Assembly: GCF_013408525.1 (NCBI RefSeq)
Contig: NZ_JACBZM010000001.1
Location: 1,984,001-2,048,000 of the forward strand
Length of the DNA: 64,000 nucleotides
Reading direction: 5' to 3'
DNA from: Nocardioides aromaticivorans
GTDB taxonomy: Bacteria; Actinomycetota; Actinomycetes; Propionibacteriales; Nocardioidaceae
Of the stretch, positions 9,897 to 17,316 are shown piece by piece. The notes beneath the pieces were generated by a model. It was not told the origin of the DNA, made no database searches, and saw only the letters and a list, made by a program, of their open reading frames with translations. Positions within the stretch are counted from its first letter, which is position 1; every line of letters begins with the position of its first letter. Both the position numbers and the translations under genes were made by a program.

Positions 9897-9897
9897 G

Positions 9898-10767
9898 GTG
9901 ACCGATCGCGTCCTCGTCGTGGGGCCCGCCTCGTGGAACCGGATCGTGCTGCTCGACCGGCTCCCCGAGCCGGTGGCGCACACGGTCGTCGCGACCGATG
10001 CGTGGCACACCGTCGGAGGTACGTCGGCGGGCAAGTCCCTCTCGCTCGCCGGCGCCGGTCGCGAGGTGCTGCTGTCCACGCAGCTCGCGGCCGGCGCCGA
10101 GGGCGAGTTGGTGCGGTCGGTCCTGACCCTCGCTGGCGTACAGGTGCGCGCGGACCGGGCGGCCGTCACCGAGCAGCACCTCAACCTGATGACGCCGGCG
10201 GGCGAGCGGCTGTCCATCTACCTGGCCCGCCCGCCGGCCGGGCCGGACGACGCGGAGCGGGACCGTGAGGTCCAGGAGCTGATGGCCGGGTCCGCGGTCG
10301 TCGTACTCGACCTGGGGGCGGAGCCGCGACGCCTGGTGCCGACCGCGCTCGCCGCCCGACGCCCGATCTGGACCGATCTCCACGACTACGACGGCCGGGC
10401 GGCCTTCCACCAGCCCTTCCTGGAGGCGGCCGACGCGGTCTTCATGAACGACGACGCGACGCCAGACCCTCTCGACCTCCTGGCTCGCTGCCTGAGGCAC
10501 GGCGCCGCCTTCGCGGTATGCACCCTCGGCGCCGAGGGCGCGGTCGCGCTCGACCGGTCGGGACGCGTCCATCGGGTCGACGCGGTCCCCGCCCCAGTCG
10601 TGGACACGAACGGGGCCGGTGACGCCTTCTTCGCGGGAACCCTCGACGCCCACCTCGCGGGGGCGGAGCTGCCCGAGGCGCTGGCCGCTGGCGCCCGATC
10701 GGCTGCCCAGGTGCTCGGCAGCCGGCACCTGCACCCGGCACTGGACGGCCTGCTCAGCGCGGGCTAG
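9898..10767 (+). CDS. PfkB-family carbohydrate kinase
   Basis: A 289-residue protein starting at GTG 9898, directly after the ATPase stop. The PfkB/ribokinase C-terminal signature is clear: DTNGAGDAFFAGTLDAHL holds the catalytic Asp and anion hole (about residues 236-253). It lacks a strong N-terminal PfkB signature 1, so the sugar cannot be assigned (fructose, ribose, a ketose phosphate or a nucleoside are possible). A kinase ending a maltose-type transport operon is unusual. Its last 14 bp overlap the end of the convergent lacI gene. Confidence 0.8.
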   Translation: MTDRVLVVGPASWNRIVLLDRLPEPVAHTVVATDAWHTVGGTSAGKSLSLAGAGREVLLSTQLAAGAEGELVRSVLTLAGVQVRADRAAVTEQHLNLMTPAGERLSIYLARPPAGPDDAERDREVQELMAGSAVVVLDLGAEPRRLVPTALAARRPIWTDLHDYDGRAAFHQPFLEAADAVFMNDDATPDPLDLLARCLRHGAAFAVCTLGAEGAVALDRSGRVHRVDAVPAPVVDTNGAGDAFFAGTLDAHLAGAELPEALAAGARSAAQVLGSRHLHPALDGLLSAG

Positions 10768-11764
10768 GACGACCGGTCGAGCCCCGGAGCACCAGCTCGG
10801 GCTGGACCAAGAACTCGGTGCGGTGCGCCGTGTTGCCCCGGATCTCGTCGACGAGCGCGTCGACCGCGGCCGTGCTCATCGCCTCGACCGGCTTGCGGAT
10901 CGTCGTCAGCGGCGGGTCGGTGAAGGCGGTCATCGGGCTGTCGTCGAACCCGACGACGGAGACGTCGCGCGGCACATCGAGGCCACGCGCCCGCACGGCG
11001 CGGATGGCGCCGAGGGCCATGATGTCGCTGCCACAGACGATCGCCGTACAACCATCGTCGAGGAGGGCGTCCGCTGCTGCCCGCCCGCCCTCGAGCGTGA
11101 AGAGGGAGTGCTGCACGCGGTCGGCCCCGCCCAGGCCGCGAGCCTCCATCACCTCGGTGAAACCGGCGACCTTGCGGACGACGGGGACGAAACGGTGTGG
11201 CCCGAGGGCGAGCCCGATCCGCTCGTGGCCGAGCTCGACGAGGTGCTCGACCGACATCCGCATCGCCGCGCCGTCGTCCACCGACACGAACGGGGCGGAG
11301 ATCCGCTCGCTGTAGCCGTCGATCAGCACGAACGGCACGCCGCTCGCCGTCAGGCGCGCGTAGCGCGTGTGGTCGGCCGACATGTCGGCGTGCACACCGG
11401 AGACGAAGACGATCCCGGTGACGTCGCGCTCGACGAGGACGTCGACGAGCTCGTCCTCGGTCGCGCCACCGGGTGTCTGGGTGCAGAGAACGGGGATGTA
11501 GGCGTGCCGGGCCAGGACCTGCTCGATGACCTGCGCCATCGCGGGGAAGATCGGGTTGCTCAGCTCCGGGATGATCAGACCGACCAGCCCGGCGCGGGAG
11601 CGCTGGGGCCGGCCGGAGCGCTCGTAGCCGAGCTCGTCGAGCGCGGCGAGCACGGTCTCCCGCGTCGCCGCGGACACCCCCGCCTTGCCGTTCAGCACCC
11701 TCGACACCGTGGCCTCGCTGACCCCGGCGTGGTGGGCGATGTCGAGCAGTCGCGGCTGGTCCAT
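10754..11764 (-). CDS. LacI-family repressor, paralogue of the 4485-5507 protein
   Basis: A 336-residue regulator. The HTH is at the N-terminus (MDQPRLLDIAHHAGVSEATVSRV), then hinge LNGKAGVS and an effector domain. Long stretches match the first LacI closely (VPELDNPIFPA versus IPELSNPIFPA; VLCTQSPGG versus VLCTQTPGG), so the two arose by duplication. Start 11764 is chosen because it places the HTH at residue 1. It lies 23 bp downstream of the alpha-glucosidase stop and is probably cotranscribed with it, which gives autoregulation through the aglA promoter. Confidence 0.92.
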   Translation of the reverse strand: MDQPRLLDIAHHAGVSEATVSRVLNGKAGVSAATRETVLAALDELGYERSGRPQRSRAGLVGLIIPELSNPIFPAMAQVIEQVLARHAYIPVLCTQTPGGATEDELVDVLVERDVTGIVFVSGVHADMSADHTRYARLTASGVPFVLIDGYSERISAPFVSVDDGAAMRMSVEHLVELGHERIGLALGPHRFVPVVRKVAGFTEVMEARGLGGADRVQHSLFTLEGGRAAADALLDDGCTAIVCGSDIMALGAIRAVRARGLDVPRDVSVVGFDDSPMTAFTDPPLTTIRKPVEAMSTAAVDALVDEIRGNTAHRTEFLVQPELVLRGSTGRPSPR

Positions 11765-11787
11765 TCCCCTCGGTCCCCCGTCGTCCC

Positions 11788-13461
11788 TCAGACAGCCCAC
11801 CAAGCCGTGGTGTCCGGCGCCAGCACGGCCTCGCCGTCGGCGACCTCGAGCGGGGAGGACGAGAGGAGGAGCGCACCGGGGACGGCCATGCGCACATGCT
11901 CCCCTGTCGTGTTGGCCGTGACCACCACAGGGGTGGCCGCACCGGCGGTCCGGCGGAAGGCGAGGACGCCGGCCGGGGCGTCCAGCCACGCCAGGTCACC
12001 GCCCTGCAGCGACGTGTGGGCCCGTCGGGCGGCGAGGGCCGCGCGGTACAGCTCGAGGGTCGAGCCCTCGACCCCGGTCTGGGTCTCCACGCTGAGCTCG
12101 GCCCACGCGTCCGGCTGGGGCAGCCAGCTCGGGCCGCCGTCCCGGGGCCCGAAGCCGTACGGCGCGGCCGAGCCCGACCACGGGATCGGCACCCGACAGC
12201 CGTCCCGGAAGCCGTCCTGGCCGTCGGCGCGGTGGAAGGAGGGATCGGCCCGCACCTCGTCCGGCAGGTCGGTGACGTCGGGGAGGCCGAGCTCCTCGCC
12301 CTGGTAGACGTAGGCCGAACCGGGCAGGCCCAGCATCAGCAGGGTGGCCGCCCGTGCCCGCCGCAGGCCCAGCTCGCGGTCGCCGGGCGTCACCATCTGG
12401 ATGCCGAGGCCGGGCGGGTTGGCGAACCGGGTGGCGTGGCGGGTCACGTCGTGGTTGGACAGCACCCACGTCGCCGGCGCGCCGACCTCGCCCATGGCCG
12501 CCAGGGTCAGGTCGACGATCTCGCGGAGGGCGTCGACCTGCCAGTCCGTGCACAGGTAGGAGAAGTTGAACGCCTGGTGCAGCTCGTCGCTCCGGACGTA
12601 CTGCGCCGCACGCTGCAGGGTCGGGGTCCATGCCTCGGCGACGAAGATCCGCTCGCCGTCGTACTCATCAAGGACCCGGCGCCAGTCGCGGTAGATCTCA
12701 TGGACCCCGTCCTGGTCGAAGTACGGCGTCGCCAGGTTGCCGAGCAGCTTGAGCTGGTCCGCCCCGCCCACGTCGGGGAGTCCGGGTGCCTTGACCAGGC
12801 CGTGGGCGACGTCGATGCGGAACCCGTCGACCCCGAGGTCGAGCCAGAAGCGCAGGATGGAGCGGAACTCGTCGTGCACGGCGGGGTGGTCCCAGTTGAG
12901 GTCCGGCTGCTCCGGGGCGAACAGGTGGAGGTACCACTCGCCGTCCGGCACCCGGGTCCACGCAGGTCCGCCGAACACCGACTCCCAGTCGTTGGGCGGC
13001 AGCTCGCCCGCGACGCCCCTCCCGGTCTGGAAGTGGAACCTCTTGCGTGCGGTCGACCCGGGCCCAGCCAGCAGGGCGCGCTGGAACCACTCGTGCTGGT
13101 CGGAGCAGTGGTTCGGGACCAGGTCGACGATCACCCGGAGTCCCAGCGCGTGGGCGTCCTCGATCAGCCCCGCCGCATCCGCAAGCTCGCCGAACATCGG
13201 GTCGACGCGCCGGTAGTCCGACACGTCGTAGCCGGCGTCCGCCTGCGGGGAGGCGTAGAACGGCGAGAGCCAGACGGCGTCGACGCCGAGGTCGCGCAGG
13301 TACGGCAGGCGGGAGCGGACACCGGCGAGGTCGCCGATGCCGTCGCCGTCGCTGTCGGCGAAGCTGCGCGGGTACACCTGGTAGATGACGGCGTGGCGCC
13401 ACCAGTCGGACGCGGCAGCGGGCTCGTCCTCCGGCGCTGCCGGGGTCACGGGGAGGGACAT
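11788..13461 (-). CDS. aglA: GH13 alpha-glucosidase
   Basis: A 557-residue cytoplasmic glycoside hydrolase (no signal peptide). The GH13 barrel starts WWRHAVIYQVYPRSFADSDG. The four conserved regions are visible: DLVPNHCSDQHEWF, nucleophile Asp in DGFRIDVAHGL, acid/base Glu in IFVAEAW, and SNHDVTRHATR. The layout matches oligo-1,6-/alpha-1,4-glucosidases that split imported maltose, isomaltose or trehalose-like sugars to glucose. ATG 13461 has TATCGT 7 nt upstream and TTGCGG 18 bp before it, so it is probably leaderless. Precise substrate is uncertain. Confidence 0.92.
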   Translation of the reverse strand: MSLPVTPAAPEDEPAAASDWWRHAVIYQVYPRSFADSDGDGIGDLAGVRSRLPYLRDLGVDAVWLSPFYASPQADAGYDVSDYRRVDPMFGELADAAGLIEDAHALGLRVIVDLVPNHCSDQHEWFQRALLAGPGSTARKRFHFQTGRGVAGELPPNDWESVFGGPAWTRVPDGEWYLHLFAPEQPDLNWDHPAVHDEFRSILRFWLDLGVDGFRIDVAHGLVKAPGLPDVGGADQLKLLGNLATPYFDQDGVHEIYRDWRRVLDEYDGERIFVAEAWTPTLQRAAQYVRSDELHQAFNFSYLCTDWQVDALREIVDLTLAAMGEVGAPATWVLSNHDVTRHATRFANPPGLGIQMVTPGDRELGLRRARAATLLMLGLPGSAYVYQGEELGLPDVTDLPDEVRADPSFHRADGQDGFRDGCRVPIPWSGSAAPYGFGPRDGGPSWLPQPDAWAELSVETQTGVEGSTLELYRAALAARRAHTSLQGGDLAWLDAPAGVLAFRRTAGAATPVVVTANTTGEHVRMAVPGALLLSSSPLEVADGEAVLAPDTTAWWAV

Positions 13462-13468
13462 GCCAACG

Positions 13469-13553
13469 ACGATAGCTCTTGCGCAAGCAGCGCCGCAAGA
13501 AATCTGCAACTTTCAGCAAGCCTCTTGCGGTCTTCGGTGGCGCTTCATACCCT
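13469..13553. promoter_or_regulatory. Divergent aglA/ppgK promoters with LacI-type operator
   Basis: Minus strand: TTGCGG (13498-13493), 18 bp, TATCGT (13474-13469), 7 nt, ATG of aglA. Plus strand: TTGCGG (13525-13530), 17 bp, TACCCT (13548-13553), 7 nt, ATG of ppgK. The perfect palindrome CTTGCGCAAG (13478-13487) sits between the aglA -35 and -10. Outer CCGCAAG (13493-13499) and CTTGCGG (13524-13530) form a wide inverted pair. Both genes thus look leaderless and LacI-controlled. Confidence 0.7.
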
Positions 13554-13560
13554 CGGCGTC

Positions 13561-14376
13561 ATGGCTGAGCTTCCCGACTGCGCCGTGGGCGTTGACGTCG
13601 GTGGTACGACGATCAAGGCCGCCCTCGTCGCGCCCGCGACCGGTGCGCTCCTCGCCCCCCGGGCCATGACGAGCACGCCCCGGCCGGCGGACCCGTCGCG
13701 CGTGCTCGCCGAGGTGGTCGGCCTCGCCCGCGCCCTCGCCCCGGTCCCCGGCACCCCGATCGGCGTCACCCTTCCCGGCGTCGTTCGCAACGGGGTGGTG
13801 CGCACGGCGGCCAACATCGACCCGGTGTGGGTCGGCTTCGACGCCCGGTCAGCCCTGGCCGACCTGGTGCCCGGCTCCGTGCACGTCGTCAACGACGCCG
13901 ACGCCGCGGGGGTCGCGGAGACGGCCTTCGGCGCGGCGCGCGACCAGGCCGGCGTCGTCCTGGTCACCACCCTCGGGACGGGCATCGGGAGCGCCCTCCT
14001 CCTCGGCGGCACCCTCCTTCCGAACACCGAGCTCGGGCACCTCGAGATCGACGGGCGACCCGCCGAGCACCGGGCGGCGACGTCGGCCCTGCACCGCGAG
14101 GAGCTGGGCTACCGGGCCTGGGCGGAGCGGCTCACGACGTACTACCGCCGCCTGGAGGCGCTCCTCTCGCCCGACCTGATCGTCGTCGGGGGCGCCGTGA
14201 GCGCCAGCGCTGGGAAGTTCCTCCCCCACGTGGACATCCGTACGCCGATCACCGCCGCCGCCTTGGGCAACGACGCGGGTGCCATCGGGGCGGCGCTCCT
14301 CGCCGCCGGCCGGGACCGGACGGCTCAGCCGGCGTACTGGGGATCGGTCGGCGCGACCCACTGCACGAGCTGGTAG
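13561..14376 (+). CDS. ppgK: Polyphosphate glucokinase (ROK family)
   Basis: A 271-residue ROK-family kinase. The N-terminal phosphate loop VGVDVGGTTIKAALV lies at about 8-22. The sequence then shows the polyphosphate-glucokinase pattern LGTGIGSALLLGGTLLPNTELGHLEIDG with catalytic Asp in VVNDADAAG, and PDLIVVGGAVSASAGKFLP. The zinc-binding CxCGxxGC motif of other ROK kinases is absent, as usual for PPGK. It converts glucose to glucose-6-phosphate using polyphosphate or ATP, which follows from the divergent alpha-glucosidase. Its 3' end overlaps the convergent VOC gene by 52 bp. Confidence 0.93.
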   Translation: MAELPDCAVGVDVGGTTIKAALVAPATGALLAPRAMTSTPRPADPSRVLAEVVGLARALAPVPGTPIGVTLPGVVRNGVVRTAANIDPVWVGFDARSALADLVPGSVHVVNDADAAGVAETAFGAARDQAGVVLVTTLGTGIGSALLLGGTLLPNTELGHLEIDGRPAEHRAATSALHREELGYRAWAERLTTYYRRLEALLSPDLIVVGGAVSASAGKFLPHVDIRTPITAAALGNDAGAIGAALLAAGRDRTAQPAYWGSVGATHCTSW

Positions 14377-14726
14377 ACCACCCCGTTGGGGTCGGCCATC
14401 TGGAAGTACCGCTCGCCCCACGGCTCGGTCTCGATCGGGGTCACGACCTCGACGCCGTCGTCCTGCAGGCGGGCGTAGTCGCGGTCGATGTCGTCGACCG
14501 TGAAGACGACGAGGACCCCGTCGGCTGGTCCGGCGACCGATGCGGGCTTGAAGCTCGCCAGGCCGGTGCGCAGGTAGATCAGGTTGACGCCCGCCTCGGG
14601 GTGCTCGAGCGAGCAGAAGCCGTCGGCGGCCATCGCCACGGTGAAGCCGAGGTGGCGCTGCGCCCAGGCGGCGGACGCGTCCACGTCGGCGACATTGAGC
14701 GAGAGGGCGGTGGAGGTGATGGTCAA
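14325..14726 (-). CDS. VOC-superfamily (glyoxalase/bleomycin-resistance-like) protein
   Basis: A 133-residue small metal-fold protein with two paired beta-alpha-beta-beta-beta units. Typical landmarks are ADVDASAAWAQRHLGF near the N-terminus, FTVDDIDRDYARLQDDG and the C-terminal FQMADPNGVVYQLVQW. Start is the TTG at 14726, with AGGGAA upstream; no ATG fits the fold's beginning. TATAGG with TGTACA 17 bp before it forms a possible promoter. It is divergent from a TetR gene with a perfect inverted repeat between. It may be a dioxygenase, lyase or antibiotic-binding protein; the substrate is unknown. Confidence 0.85.
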   Translation of the reverse strand: MTITSTALSLNVADVDASAAWAQRHLGFTVAMAADGFCSLEHPEAGVNLIYLRTGLASFKPASVAGPADGVLVVFTVDDIDRDYARLQDDGVEVVTPIETEPWGERYFQMADPNGVVYQLVQWVAPTDPQYAG

Positions 14727-14743
14727 GCGGGATCTTTTCCCTA

Positions 14744-14773
14744 TACGGTGTACATCGTACGCTGTACACCGTA
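14744..14773. promoter_or_regulatory. Inverted-repeat operator between VOC and TetR genes
   Basis: TACGGTGTAC (14744-14753) and GTACACCGTA (14764-14773) are perfect 10-bp inverted arms separated by 10 bp. The word GTACATCGTA also appears twice. The repeat overlaps the likely VOC promoter (TGTACA-17-TATAGG on the minus strand) and lies just upstream of the tetR start, as expected for a TetR-repressed divergent pair. Confidence 0.65.
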
Positions 14774-14807
14774 CATCGTAAGACGCTGGCGTGCAAGGAT
14801 GGTCGCC

Positions 14808-15575
14808 ATGAGCGGCACCAGCACCGGCGCAGGCGAGCCGAGCCGCACCCTCGCGCTGCTGTGGGGCGATGCGTCGGCAGGACCACGGCGCAAGGGGCCC
14901 GGACGGTCGGTCACCGTCGACCAGCTCGTCACCAGCGCCCTCGCCCTTGCCGACGAGCAGGGCCTCTCGGCCGTGACGATGCGTGCGATCGCCGAACGGG
15001 TGGGGGTGTCCGCGATGTCGGTCTACACCTACGTCCCCGGCAAGGCGGAGCTGCTCGACCTGATGGTCGACGCCCTCTACCTCGCCATGCCGCGGCCCGC
15101 GTGGCGCAGCCGCTCGTGGCGCACCCGGCTCACGAAGGTCGCCGAGGCCAACCGCGACCTGCTGCTCGCCCACCCCTGGCTGACCGAGGTTGCCGCGCTC
15201 AGCCGGCCGCCGCTCGGGCCCGGACTGATGGCGAAGTACGAGCACGAGCTCGCCGCGTACGACGGCACCGGGCTCGACGACGTCACCACCGACGCCGCCC
15301 TGACCTACCTCCTCGGCTTCGTGCAGGCGCACTGCCGGGCGGCCCACGACGCGGCCCGGGCCACCACCGACAGCGCGATGAGCGACGCGGACTGGTGGGC
15401 CGCCAACGAACCGGTGCTCGCGCGCGCCCTCGACCCGCAGGCCTACCCGCGGGCCGTGCGGGTCGGCGCCGCCGCCGGCGAGGCGCAAGGCAGCGCGTGG
15501 GAGGCCGACCGGGCCTGGCGATTCGGCCTGGCCCGCACGCTGGACGGACTGGCCTCCCTCATCGAGAAGGACTGA
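14808..15575 (+). CDS. TetR-family regulator with TetR C-like effector domain
   Basis: A 255-residue regulator. The N-terminal HTH (ALADEQGLSAVTMRAIAERVGVSAMSVYTYVPGKAELLDLM) lies at about residues 45-85. The longer C-terminal part resembles the tetracycline-repressor C-terminal class (WRTRLTKVAEANRDLLLAHPWLTEV). ATG 14808 is preferred over ATG 14799 because AAGGA sits 8 nt before it. It is divergent from the VOC gene and is the likely repressor acting at the inverted repeat between them. The ligand is unknown. Confidence 0.9.
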   Translation: MSGTSTGAGEPSRTLALLWGDASAGPRRKGPGRSVTVDQLVTSALALADEQGLSAVTMRAIAERVGVSAMSVYTYVPGKAELLDLMVDALYLAMPRPAWRSRSWRTRLTKVAEANRDLLLAHPWLTEVAALSRPPLGPGLMAKYEHELAAYDGTGLDDVTTDAALTYLLGFVQAHCRAAHDAARATTDSAMSDADWWAANEPVLARALDPQAYPRAVRVGAAAGEAQGSAWEADRAWRFGLARTLDGLASLIEKD

Positions 15576-15616
15576 CACCGCTACTCATCGGCGGCCGATC
15601 GGGCCATCATGACGAG

Positions 15617-17218
15617 GTGAGCCTCGAGGCAGCAAGGCAGGCGTACGACGCCCGGGCGTGGCCGGACGCCCGGCGCGCGTACGCCGCCGCCGACCCGGCC
15701 GGGGCCCGCGACCTCGAGCAGTGGGGCCTGGCCGCCTTCCTCACCGGCGAGCTGGCCGAGGCGGCCGCGGTCCGCGAGCGCGCCCACCGCGCGCACCTCG
15801 CCGAGGGCGACCTGCACGGCGCGTCCCGGGTGGCCTTCTGGCTCGGCCTCACCGCGAACTTCCGGGGCGACCAGGGCCAGGCGCGCGGCTGGTGGGGGCT
15901 GATGCGCAGCGTGCAGGGCGACCGCTTCGAGGCATCGGTCTGGCGCGGCTACGAGCAGCTGACCGCCACCATGGCCCACCTCCACTCCGGCCACGCCGCG
16001 GAGGCGCTCGAGCTCGCAACCGGGCTGGCCGGGATCGCCGAGGAGCACGACGACACGGACCTGCGGGTCTTCAGCGGGCTCGCCCACGGCCAGGCCCTGC
16101 TCGCGAGCGGCGAGCTCGCCCGCGGCCTGGCGGAGCTGGACGCGACGATGGTGCGCGCGACCGCCACCGGGGTCACCCCGCAGGCCGTCGGCATCGTCTA
16201 CTGCGCGATCGTGGCCAACTGCAAGGCCTGCCTCGACGTCGAGCGCAGCGTCGAGTGGACCCGGGTGCTCGACGAGTGGTGCGCGGCGCAGCCCGGCCTG
16301 GTGCCCTTCCAGGGGGCGTGCATCGTCCACCGCTCCGAGGTCCACCAGCTGCGGGGCGACTGGGCCCGCGCGATCGCCGAGGTTGACGGCCTGATCGCGC
16401 ACCCCGGACCCAACCAGAACACCATCGGCGAGGCCCACTACGTCCGGGCTGAGCTGCACCGCCTCCGGGGTGAGTACGACGCCGCCGAGTCCGCCTACCG
16501 CGCGGCGCTCGCGCACGGGAAGGACCCCCAGCCGGGCCTCGCGCTGATGCGGCTCGCGCAGGGCCGGACCGACTCGGCCCTGCTGTCCCTCCGGCGCGCG
16601 CTCGAGGAGCCCGGTGCCCCCCAGCTGCGCACCCGGCTGTGGCCGGCCCTGCTGGAGGTCGCCCTGGCTGCCGGCGACCTGACGTGCGCGAGCGAGGCTT
16701 CGGCGCGGCTCGACGAGGCGGCCGCATCGGCCCCCGACGCCGCCTTCCTCCGCGCGGCCGCTTCCGCGGCCCGGGGCCGGCTCGCGCTGCACCGCGGTGC
16801 TCCGCAGGAGGCGCTCGGCGCCCTGCGCGCCGCCCTCGAGGGCTTCCGGGCGACCGGGTCGCCCTGGGACGCTGCGCGCTGCCGGGTCGCGATCGCCGAC
16901 GCCTGCGACGCCCTGGGCGACCACGAGACCGCCCGCCTGGAGCGGGATGCCGCACGCGCCACCTTCACCTCGCTCGGGGCGCAGCCCGAGCTCGACCGGC
17001 TCGACAAGGTCACCCGGACCGAGCGCCACGGGCTCACCGGCCGTGAGGCCGAGGTGCTGCGCCTGGTCGCGTCCGGCGCCACCAACCGGGGCATCGCCGA
17101 CCAGCTGGTGCTGTCGGAGAAGACCGTCGCCCGCCACCTGGCCAACATCTTCGCCAAGATCGACGTCACCAACCGGGCCGCCGCCACGGCCTGGGCCCAC
17201 CAGCACGGGCTCGCCTGA
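15617..17218 (+). CDS. LuxR-type regulator with TPR-like helical repeats
   Basis: A 533-residue protein. Residues about 1-460 are alanine-rich helical repeats of TPR type (AARQAYDARAWPDARRAYAAADPAGA and similar). The last 60 residues are a clear LuxR/NarL HTH (LTGREAEVLRLVASGATNRGIADQLVLSEKTVARHLANIF). There is no N-terminal AAA/STAND ATPase, so it is a short cousin of MalT-type LAL regulators. The start is taken at GTG 15617. It lies 98 bp upstream of an FAD oxidoreductase on the same strand and probably controls it. Confidence 0.85.
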   Translation: MSLEAARQAYDARAWPDARRAYAAADPAGARDLEQWGLAAFLTGELAEAAAVRERAHRAHLAEGDLHGASRVAFWLGLTANFRGDQGQARGWWGLMRSVQGDRFEASVWRGYEQLTATMAHLHSGHAAEALELATGLAGIAEEHDDTDLRVFSGLAHGQALLASGELARGLAELDATMVRATATGVTPQAVGIVYCAIVANCKACLDVERSVEWTRVLDEWCAAQPGLVPFQGACIVHRSEVHQLRGDWARAIAEVDGLIAHPGPNQNTIGEAHYVRAELHRLRGEYDAAESAYRAALAHGKDPQPGLALMRLAQGRTDSALLSLRRALEEPGAPQLRTRLWPALLEVALAAGDLTCASEASARLDEAAASAPDAAFLRAAASAARGRLALHRGAPQEALGALRAALEGFRATGSPWDAARCRVAIADACDALGDHETARLERDAARATFTSLGAQPELDRLDKVTRTERHGLTGREAEVLRLVASGATNRGIADQLVLSEKTVARHLANIFAKIDVTNRAAATAWAHQHGLA

Positions 17219-17232
17219 CGCCCCTGCTCGAT

Positions 17233-17251
17233 CTGCACACCGACCTGCACA
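17233..17251 (+). promoter_or_regulatory. CTGCACA direct repeat upstream of the FAD oxidoreductase
   Basis: CTGCACA at 17233-17239 and 17245-17251 form a 12-bp-period direct repeat in the 98-bp gap between the LuxR-type gene and the oxidoreductase. A small hairpin (GGTCCG/CGGACC, 17288-17304) follows in the probable leader. These could be regulator half-sites, but the evidence is only repetition and position. Confidence 0.3.
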
Positions 17252-17316
17252 ATTCTGCCGACGCGACGACCCCCGCTGCGCTCCTACGGTCCGGGAAACG
17301 GACCCAGGAGGACACC

